This document shows, piece by piece, positions 21,592 to 31,125 of a stretch of DNA of 64,000 nt. The stretch is from the NCBI RefSeq assembly GCF_030813915.1, contig NZ_JAUSUJ010000026.1, forward strand, positions 1 through 64,000, written 5' to 3'. The notes under the pieces were generated by a model. The model saw only the letters and a program-made list of their open reading frames with translations, searched no databases and was not told the origin of the DNA. The DNA is from Rhodoplanes tepidamans (GTDB taxonomy: Bacteria; Pseudomonadota; Alphaproteobacteria; Rhizobiales; Xanthobacteraceae). The number at the start of each line of letters is the position of its first letter. The first letter of the stretch is position 1. Both the position numbers and the translations under genes were made by a program.

Positions 21592-22427
21592 GCGTTCTCG
21601 ACCAGGCGACCTTCCGGCCGCGCGCGGCGGCCCGCGGCGCCCTCGCGCGGCGCCTCAGGACGGTGGGCGCCGATGTCCTGCCGCCGCTCGCCCTGCTGCT
21701 CGCCGTGCTGGCCGCCTGGGAGCTGGCGATCCGGCTCATGAACGTCTCGTCCTTCGTGCTGCCGGCGCCCTCCGCCATCGCAGTGTCGCTGGTCGAGAAC
21801 CACCGGATGCTGCTCCAGGCCGCCCGCGTCACCTCGGTCGAGATCGCCACGGGCTTCGTGCTGTCCGCCGTCGTCGGCGTCGCGGTCGCGCTCGCGATCG
21901 TGCGGTTCGAGCGCTTCGGCCGCGCCCTCTATCCGCTCGTCGTGCTGTTCCAGACCGTACCGAAGGTCGCGCTGGCGCCGATCTTCATCCTGTGGTTCGG
22001 CTACGACCTCGCCCCCAAGGTGGTGCTGATCGTCGTCATCGCCTTCTTTCCCGTGGCGATCGACATGATGCACGGCCTGCAGTCGGTCGAGCCGGGCTTC
22101 ATCGCGCTGATGCGCTCGGTCGGCGCCGGCCGCGGCGAGATCCTCCGCCGCGTCCAGATCCCGTACTCGCTGCCGCACCTGATGGCCGGCCTCAAGGTCG
22201 CGGTGACGCTCAGCGTCATCGGCGCCATCGTCGGCGAGTTCGCCGGCGCCTCGGCCGGGCTCGGCTACGTCATCCAGCTCTCCTCCACCCAGCTCGACAC
22301 GGCCCTCGTCTTCGCCGCCCTGGTCGCCGTCTCGGTGCTCGGGCTCGCCTTCTACTACGCGCTCGAATTCGCCGAGCGGCTGCTGGTGCCGTGGTCGTCG
22401 AAGTTCGATCCGCTGCACCGCGGCTGA
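21588..22427 (+). CDS. ABC transporter permease (SsuC/TauC type)
   Basis: A 279-residue inner-membrane permease with about six membrane segments and the cytoplasmic EAA-like loop (GAGRGEILRRVQIPYSLP). It forms the channel for the importer whose ATPase is encoded just upstream and whose binding protein is encoded 33 bp downstream. Starts inside the stop of the ATPase gene. Confidence 0.93.
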   Translation: MSVLDQATFRPRAAARGALARRLRTVGADVLPPLALLLAVLAAWELAIRLMNVSSFVLPAPSAIAVSLVENHRMLLQAARVTSVEIATGFVLSAVVGVAVALAIVRFERFGRALYPLVVLFQTVPKVALAPIFILWFGYDLAPKVVLIVVIAFFPVAIDMMHGLQSVEPGFIALMRSVGAGRGEILRRVQIPYSLPHLMAGLKVAVTLSVIGAIVGEFAGASAGLGYVIQLSSTQLDTALVFAALVAVSVLGLAFYYALEFAERLLVPWSSKFDPLHRG

Positions 22428-22460
22428 CCGCCGGCCCCCGGACCCGGAAGGAGTGAAACG

Positions 22461-23519
22461 ATGACGATCCCGTCGCGCAGGAGGTTTGTCACAGGCGCCG
22501 GCACCGCGCTCGCCGTCGCCGGACTGGGACTCGCCGGGCTCGTGGCCGGCGGCGGCCTCGCGCCGGCCGCGGCCGCCGACCAGGTGAGCGTCCAGCTCGA
22601 CTACGTGGTCCGCGGCAATCACGCGATGTTCTTCGTCGGCCGGAAAAAGGGCCTGTTCGCCAAGCACGGCATCGAGGTGACGGCGATCCGCCGCGGCACC
22701 GGCTCGGCCAACACCATGCGGATGATCGGCAACGGCAACGCCGAGTTCGGCTTCGGCGACCTGCCGACGCTCGCCATCGCGCGCTCGCAGAACGTGCCCG
22801 TGGTGGCGCTCGCCGCCGTCAACCAGAAGAGCCCGATGGCGATGATCTCCATCGCCGCGAAGCACAAGCTGACCCGGCCGCAGGATCTGAAAGGCCTGAA
22901 CTTCGCGGTCCAGCCGAGCGGCTCGACCTACATCTTCACCCGCGCCTTCTTCGCCGCCAACGGCATGAGCGAGGAGGACGTGAAGCGCGCCACCGTGTCG
23001 CCGCCCTACGAGAACTACCTGCTGCTCGGCCGCGTCGACGCCGTGCCGGGCTACGTCGACGCCGAGGTGCCGGAGCTGGAGGCCAAGGCCGGCGGGCCGG
23101 GCTCGCTGTCGATCCTGCTCGGCTCCGACTGGGGCTACAAGGCCTACGGCTCGGGCCTGCTCACCTCCGAGAAGATGATCGCCGAGAAGCCCGATCTCGT
23201 GCAGCGCTTCGTCACCGCCTATCTCGAGGCGTTTCGCTCGGTGATCGAGAATCCGGCCGAGGCGGTCGACATCGTCGTCGAGGCCAATCCCGAATACGCG
23301 CCCAAGCGCGACGTCCTGCTCAAGCAGATCGAGGCCGATCTGGCGTCGTCCTTCTTCAGCGACGACACCCGGGCGAACGGCATCGGCGCCATGCGGACGG
23401 AGACCTGGGAGGAGACCGCGAAGACCCTGCTCACCCAGGGCGCGATGAAGCAGCCCATCGACGTCTCGGCGGCTTTCGCCGGGCAATTCGTCAAGGCGGC
23501 GAACCCGCTGCGACGCTGA
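22461..23519 (+). CDS. ABC transporter substrate-binding protein (NMT1/THI5-like), Tat signal
   Basis: A 352-residue periplasmic binding protein. The N-terminus has SRRRFVTG followed by a hydrophobic stretch and an AAAA cleavage region (~residues 33-40), fitting a twin-arginine signal. The mature part has the NMT1/SsuA-type fold (DYVVRGNHAMFF, then a GTGSANTMRMI segment). Ligands of this family include aromatic and sulfonate compounds and pyrimidine precursors; here an aromatic acid is the natural guess given the dioxygenase. GGAAGGAG precedes the ATG. Confidence 0.9.
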   Translation: MTIPSRRRFVTGAGTALAVAGLGLAGLVAGGGLAPAAAADQVSVQLDYVVRGNHAMFFVGRKKGLFAKHGIEVTAIRRGTGSANTMRMIGNGNAEFGFGDLPTLAIARSQNVPVVALAAVNQKSPMAMISIAAKHKLTRPQDLKGLNFAVQPSGSTYIFTRAFFAANGMSEEDVKRATVSPPYENYLLLGRVDAVPGYVDAEVPELEAKAGGPGSLSILLGSDWGYKAYGSGLLTSEKMIAEKPDLVQRFVTAYLEAFRSVIENPAEAVDIVVEANPEYAPKRDVLLKQIEADLASSFFSDDTRANGIGAMRTETWEETAKTLLTQGAMKQPIDVSAAFAGQFVKAANPLRR

Positions 23520-23535
23520 ACTGGAGGGACAAGGA

Positions 23536-24165
23536 ATGCTGAGACTGCTCGGACGCAGCACGTCGGGGAACGTGCAGAAGGTCATCTTCCTCCTGGAGGA
23601 GATCGGGCTCTCCTACGTGCGCGAGGACTACGGCCGCCAGTTCGGCAACACCACCACGGACGCCTATCGCAAGCTGAACCCCAACAGCAAGGTGCCGACG
23701 CTGGTCGACGGCGACACGGCGATCTGGGAGTCGAACACCATCCTGCGTTATCTCGCCGCCCTGCACGCGCCCGGCCTGACCGGGGCGACGCCGGCCGAGA
23801 AGACCGAGGTGGAGCGCTGGATGGACTGGCTGCTCGCCACCGTGAACACGGCCTATGTGGCGGTGTTCAAGGACGCCAAGAAGCCGGTCGAGGAGCGCAG
23901 CGCCGACTTCGCCACCCAGGCGGCGGACCTCGTCGCCGCGATGAAGATCCTCGATGGCCATCTCGCCGGCCGCGACTTCGTCGCGCTGGGCCGCTTCACG
24001 CTCGCCGACATCGCCCTCGGCCCGATCATGAAGCGCTGCCTCGGCTTCCCGATCGAGCGGCCGGAGCTGCCGGCGCTCGCCCGCTGGCAGGCGGCCATCG
24101 ACGCGCGGCCGGCCTTCGCGGTGGCGACCGGCGCCAGGCCGAGCACGCTGGTGAGCGCGGCCTGA
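23536..24165 (+). CDS. glutathione S-transferase family protein
   Basis: A 209-residue GST. The thioredoxin-like half holds STSGNVQKV (active-site Ser region) and KVPTLVDGD with the cis-Pro and ESNTILRYL (glutathione-binding Glu-Ser); the helical half ends with FTLADIALG, the N-capping box. In a gentisate-type cluster a GST can serve as the glutathione-dependent maleylpyruvate isomerase, but the sequence is not of the classic zeta type, so this role is only possible. GGAGG lies upstream of the ATG. Confidence 0.9.
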   Translation: MLRLLGRSTSGNVQKVIFLLEEIGLSYVREDYGRQFGNTTTDAYRKLNPNSKVPTLVDGDTAIWESNTILRYLAALHAPGLTGATPAEKTEVERWMDWLLATVNTAYVAVFKDAKKPVEERSADFATQAADLVAAMKILDGHLAGRDFVALGRFTLADIALGPIMKRCLGFPIERPELPALARWQAAIDARPAFAVATGARPSTLVSAA

Positions 24166-24197
24166 CGGCCCGGACCGACGAAGAAGGAGCGCGCCGC

Positions 24198-24749
24198 ATG
24201 GTGGACGAGAGCGTGATGCTGACCGGACGCGAGACGCCGACCACCCTGCCGCCCGCCGCCTGGCTCGCCCGCGCGGTGGCGCGGGCGGGACGCGGCCTGC
24301 TCGGGCTCGTGCTGCTCGGCATGGTCGTCCTCAACGTCTGCAACGCGCTCGGCCGCTACGTGTTCGGCGCCGTCTTCATCGGCGCCGACGAGGTCCTGGT
24401 CTTCGCCATGGTGTGGATGGTGATGATCGGCACGCTGTTCGTCACCGCCGACCGCTCGCACATCGCCCTCGACTTCCTGCCGCTGCGCGCCTCGGTGCGC
24501 ATGCGGCTGGTGTTCGCCATCGTTCACCACGCCGCCATCGCGCTCGGTGCCGGCTACGCCGCGGTGCAATCCTTCGCCTTCGTCGGCCGGGTCGCCGCGA
24601 TGGGCCAGACCAGCATGGCGCTCGGCCTGCCGATGACGATCCCGCACGCCGCGCTGCTGGTCGGGTTCGGCGGCTCCGCCCTGATCGCGGTCGCCCTGGT
24701 GGTGGCCGACGCGGTCGAGCTCGCGCGCCGCCAGGGGTTCGGCGCATGA
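24198..24749 (+). CDS. TRAP transporter small permease (DctQ)
   Basis: A 183-residue protein with four membrane segments, the DctQ topology, and the ADEVLVFAMVW and DRSHIALD segments typical of the small TRAP subunit. It stabilises the large permease, whose ATG overlaps its stop (ATGA at 24746-24749). A ribosome site AAGGAG is present. Confidence 0.93.
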   Translation: MVDESVMLTGRETPTTLPPAAWLARAVARAGRGLLGLVLLGMVVLNVCNALGRYVFGAVFIGADEVLVFAMVWMVMIGTLFVTADRSHIALDFLPLRASVRMRLVFAIVHHAAIALGAGYAAVQSFAFVGRVAAMGQTSMALGLPMTIPHAALLVGFGGSALIAVALVVADAVELARRQGFGA

Positions 24750-26014
24750 TCTGGACGCTCGGAGTCCTCCCGGTCTTCCTGCTGGCGATCGGCACGCCGA
24801 TCTTCGCCCTGTTCCTGATCGGGGCGATGCTGTCGTTCACCAGCGTGCTGACCGTGCCGCCCGTCGCGCTGCACCAGATCGTGTACGGCGGCATGGAGAA
24901 CTACGCGCTGCTGGCGGTGCCGTTCTTCGTCTTCGCCGGCGAGCTGATGGGGCGCGCCGGCATCGCCGAACGGCTGATCGCCTGGGTGCTGGCGCTGGTC
25001 GGCCGGATGCCGGGCGGCATCGGCGTCGCCACCATCGGGGCCTGCACGCTGATCGGCGCCATCTCGGGCGCCTCGACCGCCACGGTCGCGGTGATCGGCC
25101 GCTCGCTCTATCCCGGCCTCGCCCGCGACTACGGGCCGCGCTTCGCCTCCGGCCTGGTCAGCACCTCGGGCTCGATCGACATCGTCATCCCGCCCAGCAT
25201 CGCGATGATCCTCTACGGCGCGGCGGCCGAGGAATCGATTCCGCGGCTGTTCGCCGGCGGCGTGCTGCCGGGTCTGCTGATCGCCGGGATGATGTGCGCC
25301 TACGTGATCGCCCACGGCGCCCGGATGCCGGGCAGCACGCGGGTCGGCTTCCGGCTCGACCGCTTCCTGCGCACCACGGTGGACGCGCTGCCGGCGCTCC
25401 TGATGCCGATCTTCATCCTGGCCGGCATCTATTTCGGCTGGTCCTCGCCGACCGAGGCGGGCGGCTTCGCCTGCGTCTACGGCATCCTGGTCGGCCGCTT
25501 CGTCTACCGCGAGATGTCGTGGGCCGACGTGCTCGACTGCGCCACCCGCTCGGCGATCCTCACGGCGCAGATCCTGATCGTCGTCGCCGCCGCCGCCGTG
25601 TTCGCCTGGCTGCTCACCGTCAACGGCGCACCGCGGGCGCTCACCGCCGGCCTCGCCGCGCTGGACCTGCCGCCGTGGGCGTTCCTGATGATGGTCAACC
25701 TGCTGCTGCTGGTCGTCGGCTGCTTCCTCGACCCGACCTCGGCGATCGTCGTGCTGACGCCGCTGCTGGTGCCGCTGGTCAAGTCGCTCGGCATCGACAC
25801 GGTGCATTTCGGAATCGTCATGACCGTCAACGTGGCGATCGGCATGTTCACCCCGCCGTTCGGGCTGAACCTGTTCGTCGCCCGCTCGGTGCTCGGCGTG
25901 CCGCTGGAGACCCTCTATCGGGGCGTCGTGCCGTTCGCCCTGGTGCAGCTCGCGGCCCTGATGATCATCACCTACTGGCCGGCCCTCACGCTCCTTCTCG
26001 CTCGCGCCATCTAG
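24746..26014 (+). CDS. TRAP transporter large permease (DctM)
   Basis: A 422-residue integral membrane protein with about 11-12 hydrophobic segments and DctM hallmarks: AVPFFVFAGELM, the GAISGASTATVA turn and the IPPSIAMILYG segment. It uses a sodium or proton gradient to take up an organic acid delivered by the binding protein encoded next. Start defined by the ATGA overlap with dctQ. Confidence 0.95.
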   Translation: MIWTLGVLPVFLLAIGTPIFALFLIGAMLSFTSVLTVPPVALHQIVYGGMENYALLAVPFFVFAGELMGRAGIAERLIAWVLALVGRMPGGIGVATIGACTLIGAISGASTATVAVIGRSLYPGLARDYGPRFASGLVSTSGSIDIVIPPSIAMILYGAAAEESIPRLFAGGVLPGLLIAGMMCAYVIAHGARMPGSTRVGFRLDRFLRTTVDALPALLMPIFILAGIYFGWSSPTEAGGFACVYGILVGRFVYREMSWADVLDCATRSAILTAQILIVVAAAAVFAWLLTVNGAPRALTAGLAALDLPPWAFLMMVNLLLLVVGCFLDPTSAIVVLTPLLVPLVKSLGIDTVHFGIVMTVNVAIGMFTPPFGLNLFVARSVLGVPLETLYRGVVPFALVQLAALMIITYWPALTLLLARAI

Positions 26015-26028
26015 CCCCGGAGACCCCC

Positions 26029-27069
26029 ATGCCGTCGCTCCGCCCGTCGCTGCCCCGCCGCCCGCTGCTCGCCCTCGCCGCGGCGCTGCTCGCCGCCGTC
26101 GCCGTCCAGCCGGCGGCGGTCCGCCCCGCCGCGGCGCAGACCGTGATGAAGCTCGCCAACGCGACCATCAACGACGTGCAGCACGAGTGGCAGAAGCTGT
26201 TCGTCGCGGCGCTGCAGAAGCGCATCGGCGACAAGGTCAAGGCCGAGATCTATCCGGCCAGCCAGCTCGGCGCCATCCCGCGCATGGCGGAGGGCGTGTC
26301 GCTCGGCACCATCGAGTCGTTCATCACGCCGACGTCCTTCGTCACCACGCTCGATCCGCGCTTCCAGATCTTCGACGTGCCGGGCCTGTTCGTCTCGCCC
26401 GAGCACGTCCACGCCGTGATCCACGATCCGGCCTATCGCGACCACCTCGAGACCATGTTCGTGAACCGTGGCCTGCGGGTGATCGGCGCCATCTACAACA
26501 GCCCGACCCTGGTGCTGTTCAAGAAGCCGGCCGCGAGCCTCGAGGCGATGAAGGGCATGAAGGTGCGCACCTTCGCGTCGCCCCTGCAGATCGAGCCGAT
26601 GAAGTCGATCGGTACCATCCCGGTGCCGCTGGCGCTGTCCGAGGTGATCCCGCAGCTCCAGTCCGGCGGCATCGACGGCGTGCTGGCCGGCATGCCGATC
26701 CTCACCGCCTTCAAGTATTACGACGTCGCCAAATACGTCACCGACCTCAACTTCGCGCACCTCGTCTCGGTCAATCTGGTCAACGAGGCGTGGTTCCAGG
26801 CGCAGCCCAAGGACGTGCAGGAGGCGATCCGGGCGGCCGGCCGCGAGGCCGAGCAGCAGGCGTTCGGCTGGGGCGTCGACAACGTCAAGAAGGCGAACGC
26901 CGTGTGGCTGGAGAACAAGGGCGAGATCCTGAAGCTGCCCGAGCAGGAGCAGCTCAGGATGATGCAGGGCTTCGTCGCGCTGGGGACGAAGATCGTCGAG
27001 CAGAACCCGGCCGCCAAGGCGGAGTTCGCCAAGCTCAAGGCGGTGGTCGACGCCAAGGCGCCGAAGTGA
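26029..27069 (+). CDS. TRAP transporter substrate-binding protein (DctP)
   Basis: A 346-residue periplasmic protein with a Sec signal (positively charged start, Leu/Ala-rich core, AAAQT cleavage near residue 37) and the DctP fold; KVRTFASPLQIEPMKSIG contains the conserved Arg that usually ligates the substrate carboxylate. Third gene of the TRAP operon, 14 bp after dctM. Substrate probably a monocarboxylic acid used by the downstream oxidoreductases, by position only. Confidence 0.92.
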   Translation: MPSLRPSLPRRPLLALAAALLAAVAVQPAAVRPAAAQTVMKLANATINDVQHEWQKLFVAALQKRIGDKVKAEIYPASQLGAIPRMAEGVSLGTIESFITPTSFVTTLDPRFQIFDVPGLFVSPEHVHAVIHDPAYRDHLETMFVNRGLRVIGAIYNSPTLVLFKKPAASLEAMKGMKVRTFASPLQIEPMKSIGTIPVPLALSEVIPQLQSGGIDGVLAGMPILTAFKYYDVAKYVTDLNFAHLVSVNLVNEAWFQAQPKDVQEAIRAAGREAEQQAFGWGVDNVKKANAVWLENKGEILKLPEQEQLRMMQGFVALGTKIVEQNPAAKAEFAKLKAVVDAKAPK

Positions 27070-27085
27070 GCCGCGGACCGCGTCG

Positions 27086-28753
27086 ATGGCCGACCGGGAG
27101 TTCGATTACGTGATCGTCGGGGCCGGGTCGGCGGGCTGCACGCTCGCCGCCCGGCTCACCGAGGATGCCGGCGTGCGCGTGCTGCTCGTCGAGGCCGGCG
27201 GCCGCGACCGCGACCCGCTGATCCATCTGCCGCTCGGCTGGGGCCGCATCCTGCAGCGGCGGCTGCACGACTGGGGCTACGAGACCGAGCCGGATCCGGC
27301 GACCGGCAACCGCGCGATGGAATGCATGCGCGGCAAGGTGCTCGGCGGCTCGTCCTCGGTCAACGCCATGGCCTATGTGCGCGGCCACCGCAGCGACTAC
27401 GACCGCTGGGCGGCCGGCGGCGCCGCCGGCTGGTCCTACGGCGACGTGCTCCCGTATTTCCGCAGGCAGGAGAGCTGGGAGGAGGGGGCGAGCACCTACC
27501 GGGGCGGCAGCGGGCCGGTGACGACGCGGCGCTCGCGCTACGCCGATCCGCTGATCGACGCCTATGTCGAGGCGGCGGGCCGGGCCGGCCTGCCCTACAA
27601 TCCCGACTACAACGCCGCCGAGCAGTTCGGCGTCGCGCGCATGCAGAAGACCGTGCGCAACGGCCGCCGCGCCAGCACCGCCTCGGCCTATCTGCGCCCG
27701 GTGCTGTCGCGGCCGAACCTCGCCCTGCGGGTGAACACGCTGGCGCACCGGGTGGTGATCGAGAACGGCCGCGCGACCGGCGTCGTGCTGTCGTCGGGCG
27801 GCGCCGTGGAGACGGTGCGGGCGGCGCGCGAGGTGATCCTGTGCGGCGGCGCCATCAACTCGCCGCAGCTCCTGATGCTGTCCGGCATCGGCGATCCGGA
27901 GGCGCTCGCCCGCCACGGGATCCCGGTGGCGGCGGCCCGTCGCGCGGTCGGCCGGAACCTGCAGGACCACGTCGCCGCGCTGGTCATGTACGGCCGTCAC
28001 GGGTCCGGCCCGGTGCATCGCCACATGCGGATCGACCGCCTCGCCGTGGCGATCGGCCGGGCGATGGTGCTCGGCACCGGCTTCGCGGCGGATCTGCCGG
28101 GCGGCCTCACCGCCTTCGCCAGGACCGATCCGGCGCTCGCCGTGCCGGACACCCAGATGCTGTTCATCGCCGGGCCGCTCGGTGCCGCGCCCTACTGGCC
28201 GGGACAGGCGGGCTTCGCCGACTCGTTCTCGTGCCGCATCGTGCTGCTGCGGCCGGAGAGCCGCGGCGAGATCGCGCTGCGCTCGGCCGATCCGGCGGCG
28301 CCTCCGCTGATCCGCCAGCGCCTGCTCGCCACCGACAAGGACTGGGCGACCATGCGGCGCGCCGTGGCGCTGTTCCGCGACATCGGCCGGCAGGCCCCGC
28401 TCGCCGCGTTCTCGGCCGGCGAGATCGGCCCGCTCGCGAGCGCCACCGCCGACGCCGACATCGAGCGCGTGGTGCGCGGCACCGCCGTGACGGCGCATCA
28501 TCCGTGCGGCTCCTGCCGCATGGGCGCGGCCGACGACGAGACGTCGGTGGTCGATCCGGAGCTCAGGGTGATCGGCGTCGAGTCGCTGCGGGTGATCGAC
28601 GCCTCCGTGTTCCCCGACCTCGTCGGCGGCAACATCAACGCTCCGGTGATCATGATCGCCGAGCGGGCCGCCGACCTGATCCGCGGCCGCGTCGCCGTCG
28701 CGCCTGCCGCCATCACGGCGGCGCGCGCCGAGCCCGTCCCGGTCGCGTCCTAG
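27086..28753 (+). CDS. GMC-family FAD oxidoreductase (choline-dehydrogenase-like)
   Basis: A 555-residue flavoprotein: FAD-binding GAGSAG at 12-17 with EAGG at the end of the second strand, GMC signature 1 around GKVLGGSSSVNAM, signature 2 GAINSPQLLMLSG, and C-terminal HHPCGSCRMG with the catalytic His pair near 471. It oxidises an alcohol to an aldehyde, a good match for the aldehyde dehydrogenase encoded next. Follows the TRAP genes by 16 bp, so uptake and oxidation of one alcohol or acid may be linked. Confidence 0.93.
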   Translation: MADREFDYVIVGAGSAGCTLAARLTEDAGVRVLLVEAGGRDRDPLIHLPLGWGRILQRRLHDWGYETEPDPATGNRAMECMRGKVLGGSSSVNAMAYVRGHRSDYDRWAAGGAAGWSYGDVLPYFRRQESWEEGASTYRGGSGPVTTRRSRYADPLIDAYVEAAGRAGLPYNPDYNAAEQFGVARMQKTVRNGRRASTASAYLRPVLSRPNLALRVNTLAHRVVIENGRATGVVLSSGGAVETVRAAREVILCGGAINSPQLLMLSGIGDPEALARHGIPVAAARRAVGRNLQDHVAALVMYGRHGSGPVHRHMRIDRLAVAIGRAMVLGTGFAADLPGGLTAFARTDPALAVPDTQMLFIAGPLGAAPYWPGQAGFADSFSCRIVLLRPESRGEIALRSADPAAPPLIRQRLLATDKDWATMRRAVALFRDIGRQAPLAAFSAGEIGPLASATADADIERVVRGTAVTAHHPCGSCRMGAADDETSVVDPELRVIGVESLRVIDASVFPDLVGGNINAPVIMIAERAADLIRGRVAVAPAAITAARAEPVPVAS

Positions 28754-28787
28754 AGAATGAGAGGGGCCGAGACGCCGGCTCGGTGTT

Positions 28788-28862
28788 CCGCTCGTCCCCG
28801 CGAAGGCGGGGACCCAGGGCGATACGGCGCGGACAACCTGGATGCCCGCCTGCGCGGGCCTG
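28788..28862. repeat. dispersed repeat, family 3
   Basis: TCCCCGC-GAAG-GCGGGGA followed by CCCAGGGC, then TGGATGCCCGCCTGCGCGGG: two tandem small hairpins. The first hairpin recurs in inverted form in the 23S-5S spacer. Such elements are common in Hyphomicrobiales genomes. It occupies the gap before the aldehyde dehydrogenase gene. Confidence 0.65.
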
Positions 28863-28947
28863 AGCGGAGGGTGGGGCGGGTGCGGTGCATGCGCTCCGGC
28901 CGGTTCCTCCGGAACAGCGTGACGCAACGAGAACCTCGGGCATTGCC

Positions 28948-30450
28948 ATGAACACACCCGTCGCACCCAAATCCCTCGCGGCGATCGCGCTGAAGCTGCC
29001 CGCTTCGCGTGGCGCCTATTACGGCGGCGCCTGGCATGCGCCGAGGACCGGCCGGCATCTCGATCAGATCAGCCCCGGCACGGGCGAGTCGCTCGGTGCC
29101 GTCGCGGACTGCGGGGCCGAGGACATCGACGCGGCGGTCGCGGCGGCGAAGCAGGCGTTCAAGGACTGGCGCCGCGTCCCGCCGCTCGAGCGCGGGAAGA
29201 TGCTGCGCGAGGTCGCGCGGGTGTTGCGCGACAATGCCGGCGAGCTGGCGATGCTCGACGCCGCCGATTGCGGCAACCCCGTCTCGGAGATGATCGCCGA
29301 CGCGACGATCGCGGCCGCGCAGCTCGACTTCTTCGCCGGGCTCGTCACCGAGATGAAGGGCCACTCGATCCCGATGGGCCCGGACCGGGTGAACTTCTCG
29401 GTGCGCGAGCCGCTCGGCGTCGTCGGCCGCATCGTGCCGTTCAACCATCCCTTCATGTTCGTCGCCGGCAAGGCGGCGGCGCCGCTCGCCGCCGGCAACA
29501 CCGTGGTGATGAAGCCGCCCGAGCAGGCGCCGCTCTCCTCGCTGCGGCTGGCCGAGCTGATCGACGGCCTGCTGCCGCCCGGCGTCTTCAACCTCGTGCC
29601 GGGCGGACGCGACGCCGGCGCGCGGCTCGCGAGCCACCCGGACGTCGCCAAGATCGCGCTGATCGGCAGCGCCGCCACGGGCCGCGCCGTGATGCGGGCC
29701 GCCGCCGACACGCTGAAGGGCGTGCTGCTCGAGCTCGGCGGCAAGAACGCGCTGATCGCCTACGCCGACGCCGATCCGGACGCGGTGGCGGCCGGCCTGG
29801 TCGGCGGCATGAACTTCACCTGGTGCGGCCAGTCCTGTGGCTCCACCAGCCGGGCCTTCGTGCACGAGAGCATCTACGATGCCGTGCTGGAGCGCGTGGC
29901 GGTGCGCATCCGCCACTGGAAGCCCGGGGTGCCGACCGATCCGGCCACCACCATGGGCGCCATCGTCTCGAAGGTTCAGTACGACCGCGTGCTCGACTAC
30001 ATCGCCTCCGCCAAGGCCGAAGGCGCGCGCCTCCTCGCCGGCGGCGGCCGGCCGGACGATCCGGCGCTGGCGAACGGCCTGTACATCGAGCCGACCGTGT
30101 TCGCCGACGTGACGCCGGCGATGCGCATCTTCAAGGAGGAGATCTTCGGGCCGGTCGTGGGCGTGATCCGATGGACCGACGAGGCCGCCATGCTGGACCA
30201 GGTCAATGCGGTGGAATACGGGCTCACCGCCTCGATCTGGACCAACGATCTCGGCACCGCGCACCGCGCCGCGGCGGCGATCGAGGCCGGCTACATCTGG
30301 GTCAACGACACCAGCAGGCATTTCCTCGGCGCGCCGTTCGGCGGCTACAAGCAGTCCGGCATCGGCCGCGAGGAATGCCTGGAGGAGCTCCTGTCCTTCA
30401 CCCAGGAGAAGAACATCAACATCAACCTGGCGGCGAAGACCAAGGGCTGA
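28948..30450 (+). CDS. aldehyde dehydrogenase (NAD(P)+)
   Basis: A 500-residue ALDH-superfamily protein: cofactor-binding PFNHPFMF region, GSAATGR turn, ELGGKN with the general-base Glu near 262, and GQSC with the nucleophile Cys297, followed by EEIFGPVV and PFGGYKQSG. Oxidises an aldehyde to its acid, probably the product of the GMC oxidoreductase upstream. The ATG at 28948 was chosen to exclude the repeat-derived segment; the frame itself is open from 28885. Confidence 0.93.
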   Translation: MNTPVAPKSLAAIALKLPASRGAYYGGAWHAPRTGRHLDQISPGTGESLGAVADCGAEDIDAAVAAAKQAFKDWRRVPPLERGKMLREVARVLRDNAGELAMLDAADCGNPVSEMIADATIAAAQLDFFAGLVTEMKGHSIPMGPDRVNFSVREPLGVVGRIVPFNHPFMFVAGKAAAPLAAGNTVVMKPPEQAPLSSLRLAELIDGLLPPGVFNLVPGGRDAGARLASHPDVAKIALIGSAATGRAVMRAAADTLKGVLLELGGKNALIAYADADPDAVAAGLVGGMNFTWCGQSCGSTSRAFVHESIYDAVLERVAVRIRHWKPGVPTDPATTMGAIVSKVQYDRVLDYIASAKAEGARLLAGGGRPDDPALANGLYIEPTVFADVTPAMRIFKEEIFGPVVGVIRWTDEAAMLDQVNAVEYGLTASIWTNDLGTAHRAAAAIEAGYIWVNDTSRHFLGAPFGGYKQSGIGREECLEELLSFTQEKNININLAAKTKG

Positions 30451-30455
30451 AGCCG

Positions 30456-30594
30456 GCCATTCCGGGGCGCGGCGAAGCCGCGAACCCGGACTCCAGCGAC
30501 AATCTCGGAGCTCTCGGCTGGATTCCGGGTTCGGCGCGGAGCCTGTGCTCGGGCGGCGCGAAGCGCCGACCCGAGTGCGCCGCCCCGGAACGAC
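30456..30594. repeat. dispersed palindromic repeat, family 1, copy 4 (long form)
   Basis: A 139-bp copy. It has the usual CATTCCGGGGCGC and ACCCGGACTCCA arms but carries an extra ~35-bp inner hairpin (CTCGGGCGGCGC ... GCGCCGACCCGAG) shared only with copy 5. Lies between the convergent aldehyde dehydrogenase and VOC genes. Confidence 0.9.
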
Positions 30595-30652
30595 CACCGA
30601 ACTGATCAGCCGAATGCGGTATGATCAGAGTGGCCGCGCCGCTGCGGAGGCC

Positions 30653-31072
30653 TCACCCCGCCGGCGGCGTGACGATCATCCAGCTCACGCCGAAGCGGTC
30701 GGCGACCATGCCGAAGCGCGAGGCGAAGAAGGTCTTGCCGATCGGCATCTGCACGGTGCCGCCGTCGGCGAGCGCGGCGAACAGCCGCTCGGCCTGCGCG
30801 TCGTCGGCGGCGGTCAGCGACAGCGAGACGCCCTCGAAGGCGGCCCTGCCGGCGCAGTTGCCGTCCGACAGCATCACCACGCTGTCGCCGATGCGCAGCT
30901 CCGCATGCATGACCTTCTCGGCGGAGTTGGGCGGCAGTGTCCCGGGTGGCGGCTCGTCCGGGCCGTCCTCGAACCGCATCAGGACCGTCGGCTCGGCGCC
31001 GAGCACCGTGCGGTAATGCGCGATCGCCTCCTCGCAGCGGCCGTCGAGGAACAGATAGGGCTGCACCTTCAT
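30653..31072 (-). CDS. PhnB-like VOC superfamily protein
   Basis: A 139-residue protein of the vicinal-oxygen-chelate superfamily, PhnB/3-demethylubiquinone-methyltransferase-like type: YLFLDGRCEEAIAHYRTVLGAE at the start, VMHAELRIGDSVVMLSD in the middle, and FGMVADRFGVSWMI at the end. Members bind small molecules or metals and many are of unknown function. It stands alone between two repeats/terminators. Confidence 0.88.
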   Translation of the reverse strand: MKVQPYLFLDGRCEEAIAHYRTVLGAEPTVLMRFEDGPDEPPPGTLPPNSAEKVMHAELRIGDSVVMLSDGNCAGRAAFEGVSLSLTAADDAQAERLFAALADGGTVQMPIGKTFFASRFGMVADRFGVSWMIVTPPAG

Positions 31073-31125
31073 GGTCGTCCTCCGGGCTGGCCGTGCCCCC
31101 GTGGACAGCGGCGCCTCCCGGAAAG

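Noticed and set aside
17892-24165. Complete gentisate pathway
   Set aside because: Fumarylpyruvate hydrolase is not found and the GST is not of the classic maleylpyruvate isomerase type, so only the ring-cleavage step is supported.
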